Shown here piece by piece: positions 51,652-59,203 of a DNA stretch of 64,000 nt. A program made the translations under genes and the position numbers. The notes under the pieces are model-generated. The model was not told the DNA's origin. It searched no databases and saw only the letters and a list, made by a program, of their open reading frames with translations. The stretch's first letter is position 1. Every line of letters starts with the position of its first letter. Origin of the DNA: Gammaproteobacteria bacterium (lineage in GTDB: Bacteria > Pseudomonadota > Gammaproteobacteria > Steroidobacterales > GCA-2729495); assembly GCA_028285245.1 (NCBI GenBank), contig JANQPY010000016.1:1-64000 (forward strand), in the 5' to 3' direction.

Positions 51652-51909
51652 CTATCGGCAGCGGCGAAAGCGCTTGAGCTCTAACTCCCGCATTTTCGTT
51701 CGCCAGCGTCTGCCCTGTTTGGCGGTATAGCCAGCGCGCAGCTGTGACTGCAGCCGCTCGATGTCCGCTTTGATGGCACGACATGCCTGCTCTCGCTTGG
51801 CGCGCGAATCAGCTGCGGAGGCCAGCGGCGCGGTGCTCATGATCAGGCATAGCAGGCTGTACGCGAGAAGACGTGAGGTGGCTGAGCCTGAGTCGAATGG
51901 ATGCGACAT
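51652..51909 (-). CDS. Small exported basic protein
   Basis: An 85-residue protein with a signal peptide (about residues 12-32, ending ASA) and a mature helical part rich in Arg and Lys with two cysteines (EQACRAIKADIERLQSQLR and LKRFRRCR) that may pair. A longer start at 51936 is possible. The pattern is shared by small periplasmic proteins of gammaproteobacteria of unknown role. It stands alone between the repeat region and the ferredoxin gene. Confidence 0.65.
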   Translation of the reverse strand: MSHPFDSGSATSRLLAYSLLCLIMSTAPLASAADSRAKREQACRAIKADIERLQSQLRAGYTAKQGRRWRTKMRELELKRFRRCR

Positions 51910-51986
51910 AGCGCTGCAGACTGCATGCCGACGCATGCGGTATCCACTGCCGAAAGTCGGCTTCGCGCATGGAAACGTCAGGCCGG

Positions 51987-52352
51987 CTAAGCCCCGGGCA
52001 GCAAGAACTCCTCAACGGGTACTCCGCCAATCAAGTGTTCCTGAATAATCCGCTCTAGCACGGCTGGTGAGCATTGCCGGTACCAGACCCCCTCCGGGTA
52101 GACCACAGCAACGGGCCCCTGCGTGCATACCTGCAGGCAGTTGGCTTTGGTGCGAAAAATACCGCCGTTGCCATCCAGCTTTAGCTCCCGCAGCCGACGT
52201 TTCAGGAAATTCCAGGCTTCCAGGCCGGTTTCGGTATCGCAACAGTTCGGTTTCGTTTGGTCACAGCACAAAAAGATATGCCTGCGAATCTGCGGAATGC
52301 CGAGCCTGTCAACCTGCTGTGACAAGGTCAGCTTCGGGTCATAACTACCCAT
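51987..52352 (-). CDS. Thioredoxin-fold [2Fe-2S] ferredoxin
   Basis: A 121-residue soluble ferredoxin of the thioredoxin-like type: [14 protein letters not shown] supplies the first cysteines and [20 protein letters not shown] the second pair (C-x3-C), the arrangement of this family. It would carry single electrons. It is divergent from the red chlorophyll catabolite reductase-like gene, whose plant relatives depend on ferredoxin, so it is a candidate donor. The gap between the two starts is 127 bases. Confidence 0.88.
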   Translation of the reverse strand: MGSYDPKLTLSQQVDRLGIPQIRRHIFLCCDQTKPNCCDTETGLEAWNFLKRRLRELKLDGNGGIFRTKANCLQVCTQGPVAVVYPEGVWYRQCSPAVLERIIQEHLIGGVPVEEFLLPGA

Positions 52353-52479
52353 CTTTGTGGTCTCGCTCTCGCTGTGTCGCCAGCCAGTAGGGTAACCGCC
52401 CCGACAAGCTTTCGCCGCTTTGCCGGCGCCGGTAAAATGTCCGGTCTTTTACGCGCAGAAAAATAGAAAGGCCCGTCAA

Positions 52480-53292
52480 ATGACCGCAGGTACAGAAACA
52501 AAAACCATCATGGAATTTCTGGCAGAGAATCCGAATGTTGATGTCTCCGCTGCCTGGGAGCGCTGCTGGAAGATCCACTCCGGCATCATTGACCGCGTAC
52601 GTGATCGATTCCCTGTAACCCTGCATCCGTCCAGCCAGGGCGAGGATTATTTCCAGTCGCCAGATGGTCAAATGGAAGGATCGTTTGCCGCATACAGTGG
52701 CACACAGGTGGATTGGCTGGTGCATTCGTGGATTGGCAACCGCCAGGCCAGCCTGCTTGATATGAACGCGACGTGTTTTCTGTCACAGGAAACACGTGTG
52801 CCGCATATGTCGATTATCTTCGGCACGATTCCCAGGCTGTATTTCTACGCTGAGTACACGCCCCGGGTCGACCTGCGCACGAACTACGAATATCTGCAGC
52901 GCTATTACGAGCCGGCCAACGAAGACTTCCTCGAGTTCCGCCGCAATCCGAACTGGACCCGGTTTGTCAGCCACGGCACTTATCTGCGCGCGTTGATGTC
53001 ACCCACAGCCGTCAGCTCGACGGCAGAACTCAACAGCGAGAACATCGACACTTGCGAGAAGTTTCTTGGCGGTTTCGTCGACCGCTGGTTCCGCTGGCTG
53101 GATCAGGCAGAAACGGTGCCGGTCGAGGAACGCGCCGCACAGCAGGCCTATGATTTTGCCGTACGCGAATTGGGTTACCGCACGGACCCCATGAACGTTC
53201 TGCCGCAGAAGGTCTTTGGACAAGAGGAGTTTGAGCGTCGCCTCAACTTGCGTATTGGCGTCGACCAGATGGCGGAGGCAAGAGCCGCCTGA
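52480..53292 (+). CDS. Red chlorophyll catabolite reductase-like (bilin reductase family) protein
   Basis: A 270-residue soluble protein whose pattern matches plant red chlorophyll catabolite reductase, a member of the ferredoxin-dependent bilin reductase superfamily: GSFAAYSGTQVDWLVHSWI, TNYEYLQRYYE, LRALMSPTAVSSTAEL, and NVLPQKVFGQEEFERRL align with the plant SGD..IDFVIGSWI, LNPDYLKEYYQ, AFSPTAS and PRMFGEEVSSRVV segments. It would reduce an open-chain tetrapyrrole with ferredoxin electrons; the bacterial substrate is unknown. Start at 52480 follows GAAAGG; TAAAAT at 52431-52436 is a likely -10. Confidence 0.72.
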   Translation: MTAGTETKTIMEFLAENPNVDVSAAWERCWKIHSGIIDRVRDRFPVTLHPSSQGEDYFQSPDGQMEGSFAAYSGTQVDWLVHSWIGNRQASLLDMNATCFLSQETRVPHMSIIFGTIPRLYFYAEYTPRVDLRTNYEYLQRYYEPANEDFLEFRRNPNWTRFVSHGTYLRALMSPTAVSSTAELNSENIDTCEKFLGGFVDRWFRWLDQAETVPVEERAAQQAYDFAVRELGYRTDPMNVLPQKVFGQEEFERRLNLRIGVDQMAEARAA

Positions 53293-53350
53293 CCTCTCAG
53301 GGACAGTCCGGTCTCTGTCGCACCGCCGATTGACCGGGCAAAACGAGATG

Positions 53351-53372
53351 GGGCCGGACTAATCCGGCCCCT
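53351..53372. terminator. GC-rich hairpin between convergent genes
   Basis: GGGGCCGGA-CTAA-TCCGGCCCC is a perfect nine-base-pair stem with a four-base loop, between the end of the bilin reductase-like gene and the end of the minus-strand peptide gene. It could stop transcription from both sides, although neither side has a long T-run. Confidence 0.6.
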
Positions 53373-53466
53373 CTGGTCTGCATAGACTTTGGAGGAAAAG
53401 GTCGACGAGCCGGGTGATAGGGGGATCGGTGTGTCCCGGCCCGCCGACTGATCAAACTTGCGTGCT

Positions 53467-53577
53467 TCAGAAGCCGAGCAGGGCGGGCAGCGTCAGCAGA
53501 GGGACCAACACCGCTACCACGGTCAGCACGACCTCGTCGCGGCGATCAAATTCCGTGTTGTGTTTGCGGTTGTACAT
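53467..53577 (-). CDS. 36-residue single-span membrane peptide
   Basis: A short gene: a 36-residue product with a charged N-terminus (MYNRKHNTEFDRRDE) and a hydrophobic helix (about 16-36, VVLTVVAVLVPLLTLPALLG). A strong AAGGAG lies 7 bases before the ATG at 53577. A TATATT at 53619-53624 on the minus strand is a likely -10, and the three GTAAC boxes lie upstream. It is divergent from the CpxRA-like pair, so it may be a regulated membrane peptide or modulator of the kinase. Confidence 0.7.
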   Translation of the reverse strand: MYNRKHNTEFDRRDEVVLTVVAVLVPLLTLPALLGF

Positions 53578-53656
53578 TCTCTAACTCCTTCAACAATAGC
53601 CCCGTCGGGGATGGTGCAAATATAGGCCTCAGCTACCCCGCTATCCTTTCGAGGCA

Positions 53657-53681
53657 GTAACAGGCTGTAACAGTTTGTAAC
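53657..53681. promoter_or_regulatory. Three tandem GTAAC boxes, CpxR/OmpR-type operator
   Basis: GTAAC occurs at 53657-53661, 53667-53671 and 53677-53681, each separated by five bases. This 10-bp direct repeat equals the GTAAA-N5-GTAAA logic of CpxR and related regulators. An inverted GTTAC follows at 53708. The boxes lie just upstream of TTGAAT (53685-53690) and TACAAT (53710-53715), likely the promoter of the regulator gene, and also upstream of the peptide promoter on the other strand. Confidence 0.75.
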
Positions 53682-53795
53682 GGCTTGAATGGCTTGCTGA
53701 TCAGGCAGTTACAATGCCTGCTCAAGCCTTTGGCCAGGTGCCCGCGCCACGAGCGCGCGTATTAGGCCCGAGCGCCGCCCGCAAAACTGTGATCC

Positions 53796-54491
53796 ATGAC
53801 AAGAATCCTGCTAATCGACGACGACGAAAAACTGGGCGGGCTGCTGGGTGCCTACTTCAAGCGTTTCGATCTCGAACTCACGGCTGCCACGCACCCCGAC
53901 GCAGGCCTTGAGGAGTTGGTAAAAGAGCCTCCGGATCTCGTGATTCTCGATGTCATGCTCCCTGACCAGGATGGCTTTGAGGTGTGTCGAGCGATCCGCA
54001 AGACCAGCCAGGTGCCGATCATCATGCTGACCGCAAGAGGCGAGGTGACGGATCGCATCGTCGGGCTGGAGCTGGGGGCAGACGATTACCTGCCGAAGCC
54101 ATTTGAACCTCGTGAACTGGTGGCCCGGATCCAGAACGTATTGCGGCGGGCCGGGCCGCCGGACGCTGATGACGGCGTCTTGCGCTATGCCGGCCTCACC
54201 ATCACGCCGGAAAAACGCAGCGCCGAGCTTGACGGCGAATCCCTGGAGTTAACGACTATGGAGTTCCAGCTGCTGACGTTGCTGGCCTCAAACCCTGGCA
54301 AGGTCTATTCCCGTGACGACATACTCAATGGGCTGCGTGGAGTGGACGCTCAGCTGTTCTCGCGGTCAGTAGATATTCTGGTTAGCCGGTTGCGGAACAA
54401 GCTCAAGGACACCGCGAAGCAGCCGCGTTTTGTCAAAACCGTTTGGGGTAGTGGCTATACGTTTGTCGGCGAGGAGGTAGCCGCCTCATGA
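53796..54491 (+). CDS. CpxR/OmpR family response regulator
   Basis: A 231-residue regulator: receiver domain 1-117 with acidic pocket Asp8-Asp10, phospho-acceptor Asp52 in LVILDVMLPDQDG, switch Thr79 and Lys101 in YLPKPF; winged-helix DNA-binding domain about 130-228 with LELTTMEFQLLTLLAS and FVKTVWGSGYTF. It is probably activated by the kinase encoded next (ATGA overlap) and is likely to bind the GTAAC boxes upstream. The layout resembles CpxR, but no CpxP gene is seen; a 36-residue peptide takes that place. Confidence 0.93.
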   Translation: MTRILLIDDDEKLGGLLGAYFKRFDLELTAATHPDAGLEELVKEPPDLVILDVMLPDQDGFEVCRAIRKTSQVPIIMLTARGEVTDRIVGLELGADDYLPKPFEPRELVARIQNVLRRAGPPDADDGVLRYAGLTITPEKRSAELDGESLELTTMEFQLLTLLASNPGKVYSRDDILNGLRGVDAQLFSRSVDILVSRLRNKLKDTAKQPRFVKTVWGSGYTFVGEEVAAS

Positions 54492-55855
54492 ACGCGCTCA
54501 TGCGCTCATTGTCTGCGCGGCTGCTCGGCATTTTTTTGCTGACCGCGCTGGTCTACGCGGTCGCGTCGCGCTATGCGGTGGATCTGGTTCTGGATCGTGA
54601 CTATTTGCGCGAAGTAATCGGCGCACACATGACCCGCTACACCAGCTACATTCTCGATGATCTGGAGTATCCGCCCCGTATCGATCGGGCGGAGACGCTG
54701 GTTGCTGGCAACCCGTTCGACATCCGCATTGATGGCCCGTCGGTTTCCTGGTCCTCGAATCCTCAGTTCCCGGATCCGGACATTATCGACTTCCAGAGCA
54801 GCGAGTTCCTGGATGACCTGCGCACCAGCGGCGGGGACGCGCCCTGGGTAAGTCAGCTCCGTCTGGTCGGTTTCGCCAGGCATGAGGGCCGTTCTTACGG
54901 GCTAATGCAGGAGGGCGACTACCGCATCGTGATGGTGACGCCGCGCATCTCCGACGCGGCCCCTTCCGATCTGACTTGGCCGCTGATTGGGCTGGTTTCA
55001 GTGCTGGTACTGGCAGGTTGCTACGTTGCCGTCCGGTGGGCCGTCGCGCCCGTAAAACTCATCAAGGCAGGCGCCGATCGCATTGGCCAGGGCGACCTTG
55101 GCTATCGGATCCCGGTAGTGCGTAACGATGAGTTGGGTGAATTGACAACCGAGATCAACAGCATGGCAGGCGATGTCCAGGAAATGCTCGAAGCCAAACG
55201 CCAGCTGCTGCTCGCCATCAGCCATGAGCTGCGTTCGCCGCTGACGCGCACCAAAGTCGCACTGGAGTTTCTTGAGGATGAGGATTCGCGCCGAAATATC
55301 CTCGAGGACGTGGAGGAAATGGAGCGCCTGATTCATGAGTTGCTTGAAGGTGAGCAGCTAAACACACGCCACAGCGCGCTCCAGCGGGCGTTTGTTGATG
55401 TGGGTGAATTACTGAGCGAGCTCTTGGAAGTCGAGTTTGCCGATGCGCGGGAGCGGATCGTGTTCAACCTGCCAGAGAAGTCGGTGTTGGCCTACGTTGA
55501 CCCCGCGCGCATCCGGTTGCTCGTGCGTAACCTGACCAACAATGCGCTGTGCCACACTCCGGAAGGCGGCCCGCCCATTGAGCTGACCGTCTCGGTGAGT
55601 GGCGATGACCTGGAAATCCGCGTTGCCGATCAGGGTGCCGGCATGTCGCCCACGGAAGTTGCCCATGCCACCGAGCCGTTCTACCGGGCCGATCCGGCGC
55701 GGGCTCGCCACACCGGCGGCTTTGGTCTGGGGCTCTATCTGTGTCAGCGAATTGCCGAGGCGCACGGTGGCAGTCTGCGTATCGACAGCCAGCCGGGGGC
55801 TGGTACGCGCGTGACGGTTCGTTTGCCCGCAGCCGAGCCGGAGGCAGTTAGCTGA
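54488..55855 (+). CDS. Membrane sensor histidine kinase (CpxA-like)
   Basis: A 455-residue kinase: helix about 10-27, periplasmic sensor region 28-160 (few recognisable motifs), helix 162-184, HAMP 185-237, dimerisation domain with phospho-acceptor His246 in AISHELRSPLTRTK, and ATPase domain with N box NLTNNALCHT, DQGAGMS and GFGLGLYLCQ. It phosphorylates the regulator encoded upstream. Signal unknown; the adjacent membrane peptide could be part of sensing. Confidence 0.93.
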   Translation: MNALMRSLSARLLGIFLLTALVYAVASRYAVDLVLDRDYLREVIGAHMTRYTSYILDDLEYPPRIDRAETLVAGNPFDIRIDGPSVSWSSNPQFPDPDIIDFQSSEFLDDLRTSGGDAPWVSQLRLVGFARHEGRSYGLMQEGDYRIVMVTPRISDAAPSDLTWPLIGLVSVLVLAGCYVAVRWAVAPVKLIKAGADRIGQGDLGYRIPVVRNDELGELTTEINSMAGDVQEMLEAKRQLLLAISHELRSPLTRTKVALEFLEDEDSRRNILEDVEEMERLIHELLEGEQLNTRHSALQRAFVDVGELLSELLEVEFADARERIVFNLPEKSVLAYVDPARIRLLVRNLTNNALCHTPEGGPPIELTVSVSGDDLEIRVADQGAGMSPTEVAHATEPFYRADPARARHTGGFGLGLYLCQRIAEAHGGSLRIDSQPGAGTRVTVRLPAAEPEAVS

Positions 55856-55878
55856 ATCTCCGGAAGAGCACAACGGCG

Positions 55879-56889
55879 TTGCGCCTGCGCCGGTCGCGTT
55901 TCGCGTGGCTGGCGGTTTCGCTCTTGTGTACCGGATGCAGTGTCACGCCGGCACTGGTCGACCCCGCCGACCCGCTGCCATCCTGGCGCGAAGGCGCAGC
56001 CAAACAATCCATCGTCGCTTTTATCGACGCTTCAACGTCACCGCGAATGGCTGGCTGGATTCCGCCGGCAGAGCGGATCGCTGTGTTTGATCATGACGGC
56101 ACCCTGATCGTTGAGGAGCCGCTGCTGGTCCAGGAGGCGTTCATCTATTGGCGCATTCGACAGCTCGCCGCCGCAAACCCACAGTGGGTAGGCGAGCCGC
56201 CGTTTTCAGCCGTACTTGAGGGCGACTATGCAGGGCTCAAAAAAGCTGGCTTGCGTGCCTTGTCTCCGCTTATGGACGCAGCGCAGTCAGGCATGCATCA
56301 GGAGGCCTTTCAGCTACTGGTCAGACAGTTTCTGGCCGAGGTCGAGCTGCCAGTCTATGGCCGCCGCGCCGCGCGACTGGTGTACCAGCCCATGATTGAG
56401 CTCATCGAACTGCTGCACGCTCGAGACTTCCGGGTCTTTATCGTCTCCGGCGGCGGCACAGAGTTTATTCGCGGTTTGGCCGAGTCGGTCTACGGCATTC
56501 CACGTGAACGCGTTATTGGGTCAAGTATGAAGGCTCGCGTGCAGGAGCAGGACGGCGTTGTGCATGTGATGCGTCGTGCGGGTATAGCGAGACTCAACGT
56601 AGGCAAGAACAAGGTTCAGTCAATACAGGAGCGCATCGGGCGGCGGCCGGCGCTGGCTGTAGGCAATGCCGACGGCGACCGGGAGATGCTTCACTATGCC
56701 GGTCGATCAATAGTGCTGAAGCACGATGACGCGACTCGCGAAGCCGCCTATGCACGGTCCTCTGAACGTTTACTGGCAGAAGCAAACTCGTCGGGCTGGA
56801 TCACCGTCAGCATGGCGAATGACTTTCTGCGCGTATTTCCTCGAGGGGTCGCTCAGGCTGGCGACGCTTCGGGCGACGGTGTCAGGTAG
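55879..56889 (+). CDS. HAD-family phosphatase lipoprotein
   Basis: A 336-residue lipoprotein (lipobox LCTGC, Cys20) with a haloacid-dehalogenase fold: motif I VFDHDGTL (Asp71, Asp73), motif II FIVSGGGTEF, and motif IV LAVGNADGDREML. It resembles phosphoserine-phosphatase-like HAD proteins exported to the periplasm. The likely start is TTG at 55879 behind GGAAG. It lies 23 bases after the kinase gene, so it could be co-transcribed with the two-component pair. Substrate unknown. Its end overlaps the next gene by eight bases on the other strand. Confidence 0.83.
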   Translation: MRLRRSRFAWLAVSLLCTGCSVTPALVDPADPLPSWREGAAKQSIVAFIDASTSPRMAGWIPPAERIAVFDHDGTLIVEEPLLVQEAFIYWRIRQLAAANPQWVGEPPFSAVLEGDYAGLKKAGLRALSPLMDAAQSGMHQEAFQLLVRQFLAEVELPVYGRRAARLVYQPMIELIELLHARDFRVFIVSGGGTEFIRGLAESVYGIPRERVIGSSMKARVQEQDGVVHVMRRAGIARLNVGKNKVQSIQERIGRRPALAVGNADGDREMLHYAGRSIVLKHDDATREAAYARSSERLLAEANSSGWITVSMANDFLRVFPRGVAQAGDASGDGVR

Positions 56890-57178
56890 CGCCAGATGCG
56901 GCGCGATCGGTAAAGAACTTGTGGGACAGTGCGAGCGCGGAGCGTGTGCGGTGCAATTCCCCATCGAGCAGCTGGCAAACACCGGCAGCATCCGTCAGGC
57001 GTGCTATCAGTGCCTGGGCGCGGCTGCGGCGCTCCGTAAACGCCGCGAGCTGCAGTAGCGCCTCCCGGTCATCACCCGCGGCCGGCAGCGCTGTTTCTAC
57101 CGCGCTGATCAACGCCGATAGCCGGTTTATCTCGTTATCGAGAGTTGAGTTGGCGTCCCTGCCAGTCGCTACGTCCAT
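56882..57178 (-). CDS. Small helical hypothetical protein
   Basis: A 98-residue, mostly helical protein (LDNEINRLSALISAVETAL, LLQLAAFTERRSRAQALIAR) without a signal peptide. It overlaps the HAD gene by eight bases tail to tail. No family recognised. Support is limited to frame length, position in a gap and absence of another gene there. Confidence 0.5.
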   Translation of the reverse strand: MDVATGRDANSTLDNEINRLSALISAVETALPAAGDDREALLQLAAFTERRSRAQALIARLTDAAGVCQLLDGELHRTRSALALSHKFFTDRAASGAT

Positions 57179-57265
57179 GTCGAGAGTCAGGGTACTGGCA
57201 GGCTGCCTGAGAGTCCGTTAGCTCTCTCACAATAATGCCCAGCGGCGGGAGCCAGTCCGCGCCTG

Positions 57266-57274
57266 TGCTATAGT
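57266..57274 (+). promoter_or_regulatory. Extended -10 promoter of the ferredoxin gene
   Basis: TGCTATAGT is an extended -10 element with a GC-rich discriminator (CCGCGG). The next gene starts 35 bases later. It is nearly identical to the element at 36012-36020. Confidence 0.55.
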
Positions 57275-57308
57275 CCGCGGCCTTTTGGGACGACCTCAAC
57301 CGGAACTC

Positions 57309-57629
57309 ATGGGCAAAATACACGTAACAGATCGCGACGGCGGCGAGCATGAACTTGACGTAAGCAATGGCCTCAGCCTGATGGAGCCTATTCGCGACCT
57401 GGATAGTGGCGGCGTCGAGGCTCTGTGCGGCGGCATGTGCTCTTGTGCTACCTGTCACGTTTTTGTTGAGCCGGAATGGTTCAAGAAGCTCGGGGCGCCG
57501 GAGGATGATGAGCTCGAGCTGCTTGAGGGCACCGAGTGCTTCGATGAAGCAAGGTCACGGCTGTCTTGCCAGGTCTTCATGCGGGATGAGCTCGACGGCA
57601 TTCAGGTCACTGTCGCTCCCGAAGAATAG
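57309..57629 (+). CDS. [2Fe-2S] ferredoxin (adrenodoxin/ISC type)
   Basis: A 106-residue plant-type fold ferredoxin with the ligand set Cys40-x5-Cys46-x2-Cys49 and Cys87 (ALCGGMCSCATCHVF and LSCQVF). This C-x5-C-x2-C pattern is that of adrenodoxin- and hydroxylase-type ferredoxins that feed P450s, oxygenases or Fe-S assembly. The ATG at 57309 is chosen; GTG or upstream ATG at 57285 would add eight residues. A MaoC-like gene follows after 29 bases. Confidence 0.9.
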   Translation: MGKIHVTDRDGGEHELDVSNGLSLMEPIRDLDSGGVEALCGGMCSCATCHVFVEPEWFKKLGAPEDDELELLEGTECFDEARSRLSCQVFMRDELDGIQVTVAPEE

Positions 57630-57658
57630 CGTTCGCGGCCAAACCCGGCCGCTCTGTC

Positions 57659-58528
57659 ATGCCCCTCGATCAGGCTGATTTGCTGGCGCGGCGTCGGCGT
57701 GACGTCGCTGTTACCTGGTCCGATGCCGACGTTTTGCTGTACGCGTTGGCCGTGGGGCTGGGGCGCGATCCTTTAGCAACTCGACAGCTACCTTTTGTCT
57801 ACGAGGGCGCGGGCCTGCAGGTCGTGCCAAGCTTTGCGAGCGTGCTGGCGCACACGGATCTTCTCGACGACTGCGGCTGGAACTACGCTCAGGTTCTGCA
57901 TGTCGGCGAGCGTTTGCTCGTTTATCGGCCTCTAAGCGACACAGGGCGCGTCACTCTGGATAGCCGTGTCAGCGGCGTCCGCGATCTGGGCGCCGGGCGT
58001 GGCGCGATCGTTGAAGTGGAGACCCGCGGCTACGAACAGTGGGGTGAAACCGCCGCAAGCCGCGAACCGGTGTTCAGCGTGCAGCGGACATTTCTGGCGC
58101 GCGCTGACGGCGGCTTTGAGGGCCCCAGCTCAAGCGGCATATCCCCGCATGCCCTGCCGCCCCGGCCGGCAGATATGGAGCATTCCGCCCCGACCCGCCC
58201 CGAGCAGGCGCTGCTCTACCGCCTCTGTGGGGATCGCAATCCACTGCATGCTGATCCGGTGTTTGCGCGCCAGCACGGTTTGCCTGAGCCGATACTGCAC
58301 GGACTGTGCACGTGGGGATACAGCTGTTGCTCCATCCTGCATACGATTTGCGATTACGATCCGACGCTGATTCGCAGTATGCAGGCGCGGTTCACTCAGC
58401 CTGTCCTGCCCGGCGACACTCTGCGGACCGAGATGTGGCAGGACGCCAATATCGTGTCGTTCCGAGTGCTTGCCCAGGAGCGCGAGATCACGGTGCTTGA
58501 TAATGGACTGTGCGAACTGGTGACCTGA
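57659..58528 (+). CDS. MaoC-like dehydratase / 2-enoyl-CoA hydratase 2
   Basis: A 289-residue double-hotdog protein like the hydratase 2 part of peroxisomal multifunctional enzymes. N-terminal domain about 10-155 (AVTWSDADVLLYALAVGLG) and C-terminal domain with the catalytic signature LLYRLCGDRNPLHADPVFA and ILHGLCTWGYS. It would hydrate trans-2-enoyl-CoA to the (R)-3-hydroxyacyl-CoA. It stands after the ferredoxin gene and before a tRNA. Confidence 0.88.
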   Translation: MPLDQADLLARRRRDVAVTWSDADVLLYALAVGLGRDPLATRQLPFVYEGAGLQVVPSFASVLAHTDLLDDCGWNYAQVLHVGERLLVYRPLSDTGRVTLDSRVSGVRDLGAGRGAIVEVETRGYEQWGETAASREPVFSVQRTFLARADGGFEGPSSSGISPHALPPRPADMEHSAPTRPEQALLYRLCGDRNPLHADPVFARQHGLPEPILHGLCTWGYSCCSILHTICDYDPTLIRSMQARFTQPVLPGDTLRTEMWQDANIVSFRVLAQEREITVLDNGLCELVT

Positions 58529-58540
58529 TCCGGGACTGCG

Positions 58541-58546
58541 TACAAT
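58541..58546 (+). promoter_or_regulatory. -10 box of the tRNA-Ala promoter
   Basis: TACAAT followed by CGCGCGC, a GC-rich discriminator typical of stable RNA promoters, 14 bases before the mature tRNA. A convincing -35 is not seen. Confidence 0.45.
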
Positions 58547-58560
58547 CGCGCGCATCGCAT

Positions 58561-58636
58561 GGGGCGGTAGCTCAGCTGGGAGAGCGCCACGTTCGCAACG
58601 TGGAGGTCGGGAGTTCGATCCTCCTCCGCTCCACCA
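58561..58636 (+). tRNA. tRNA-Ala (anticodon CGC)
   Basis: A 76-base cloverleaf. Acceptor arm GGGGCGG pairs with CCGCTCC (one G-U), D arm AGCTCAGCTGGGAGAGC, anticodon arm CCACG-TTCGCAA-CGTGG with anticodon CGC reading GCG, T arm with GTTCGATC, and an encoded CCA end. Confidence 0.96.
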
Positions 58637-58722
58637 TCTCTACTCACGCCCTGGCATTCACCGCCCTGCAGCCGCATTTTTGCGACGCATCAGCCAGCAC
58701 GAGCTGCCCCGCGCAGCCGTTT

Positions 58723-58738
58723 TGTGACTCAGGTCACG
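58723..58738. promoter_or_regulatory. CRP-like operator
   Basis: TGTGACTCAGGTCACG fits TGTGA-N6-TCAC with one deviating end. It lies about 66 bases before the gene at 58797 and is almost identical to the site at 37780-37794. Confidence 0.55.
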
Positions 58739-58796
58739 TTCCGGTTGAGGCTGCACACCTTATGTTGGTTGCCTCAGTTCTGTTTGGAATCTGCAC

Positions 58797-59117
58797 ATGC
58801 GGTGGCTGCGTTTCTTCTCCCGGCAGAAGCCGAAATCTGACAGCCGAATTTACGCGGTTAGCAAGCCCGCGCGGAAAATGATTCCGCGCGTGCCGCGCAA
58901 TGTGCCCGAGCCAGATCCCGTCTTTGACGACACCGGCGCGCTCTCCATCAAGGAGGACTCTGACGAAGCTGCGAACCCGTATGACACGGCATCGTGGAGT
59001 CTTGATCCGGATAAAGGCCTGCGCCGGGTTGACGACGACAAAACAGTCAGCCGCGACCGCGGCAAGTCAGACTCGAATAATCCATATGACACCGGCGCTT
59101 TCCGGCGTGGTTGGTAA
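58797..59117 (+). CDS. Small protein with repeated NPYDT motif
   Basis: A 106-residue, highly charged and probably disordered protein. It contains the short repeat NPYDT twice (near residues 61 and 96), each followed by a short aromatic or Gly segment, and a basic N-terminus. No signal peptide or family motif recognised. It is preceded by a CRP-like site. The stem TCAGGCCC and GGGCCTGA (59127-59134 and 59171-59178) behind it may end its message. Confidence 0.6.
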   Translation: MRWLRFFSRQKPKSDSRIYAVSKPARKMIPRVPRNVPEPDPVFDDTGALSIKEDSDEAANPYDTASWSLDPDKGLRRVDDDKTVSRDRGKSDSNNPYDTGAFRRGW

Positions 59118-59203
59118 GGTTCCGAATCAGGCCCTGAACCACGTCGAGCGTTCGGGCTCCTTATGGGATTGGGCCTGACCCCTGGTTCCCGCCAAGCTTA
59201 AGC

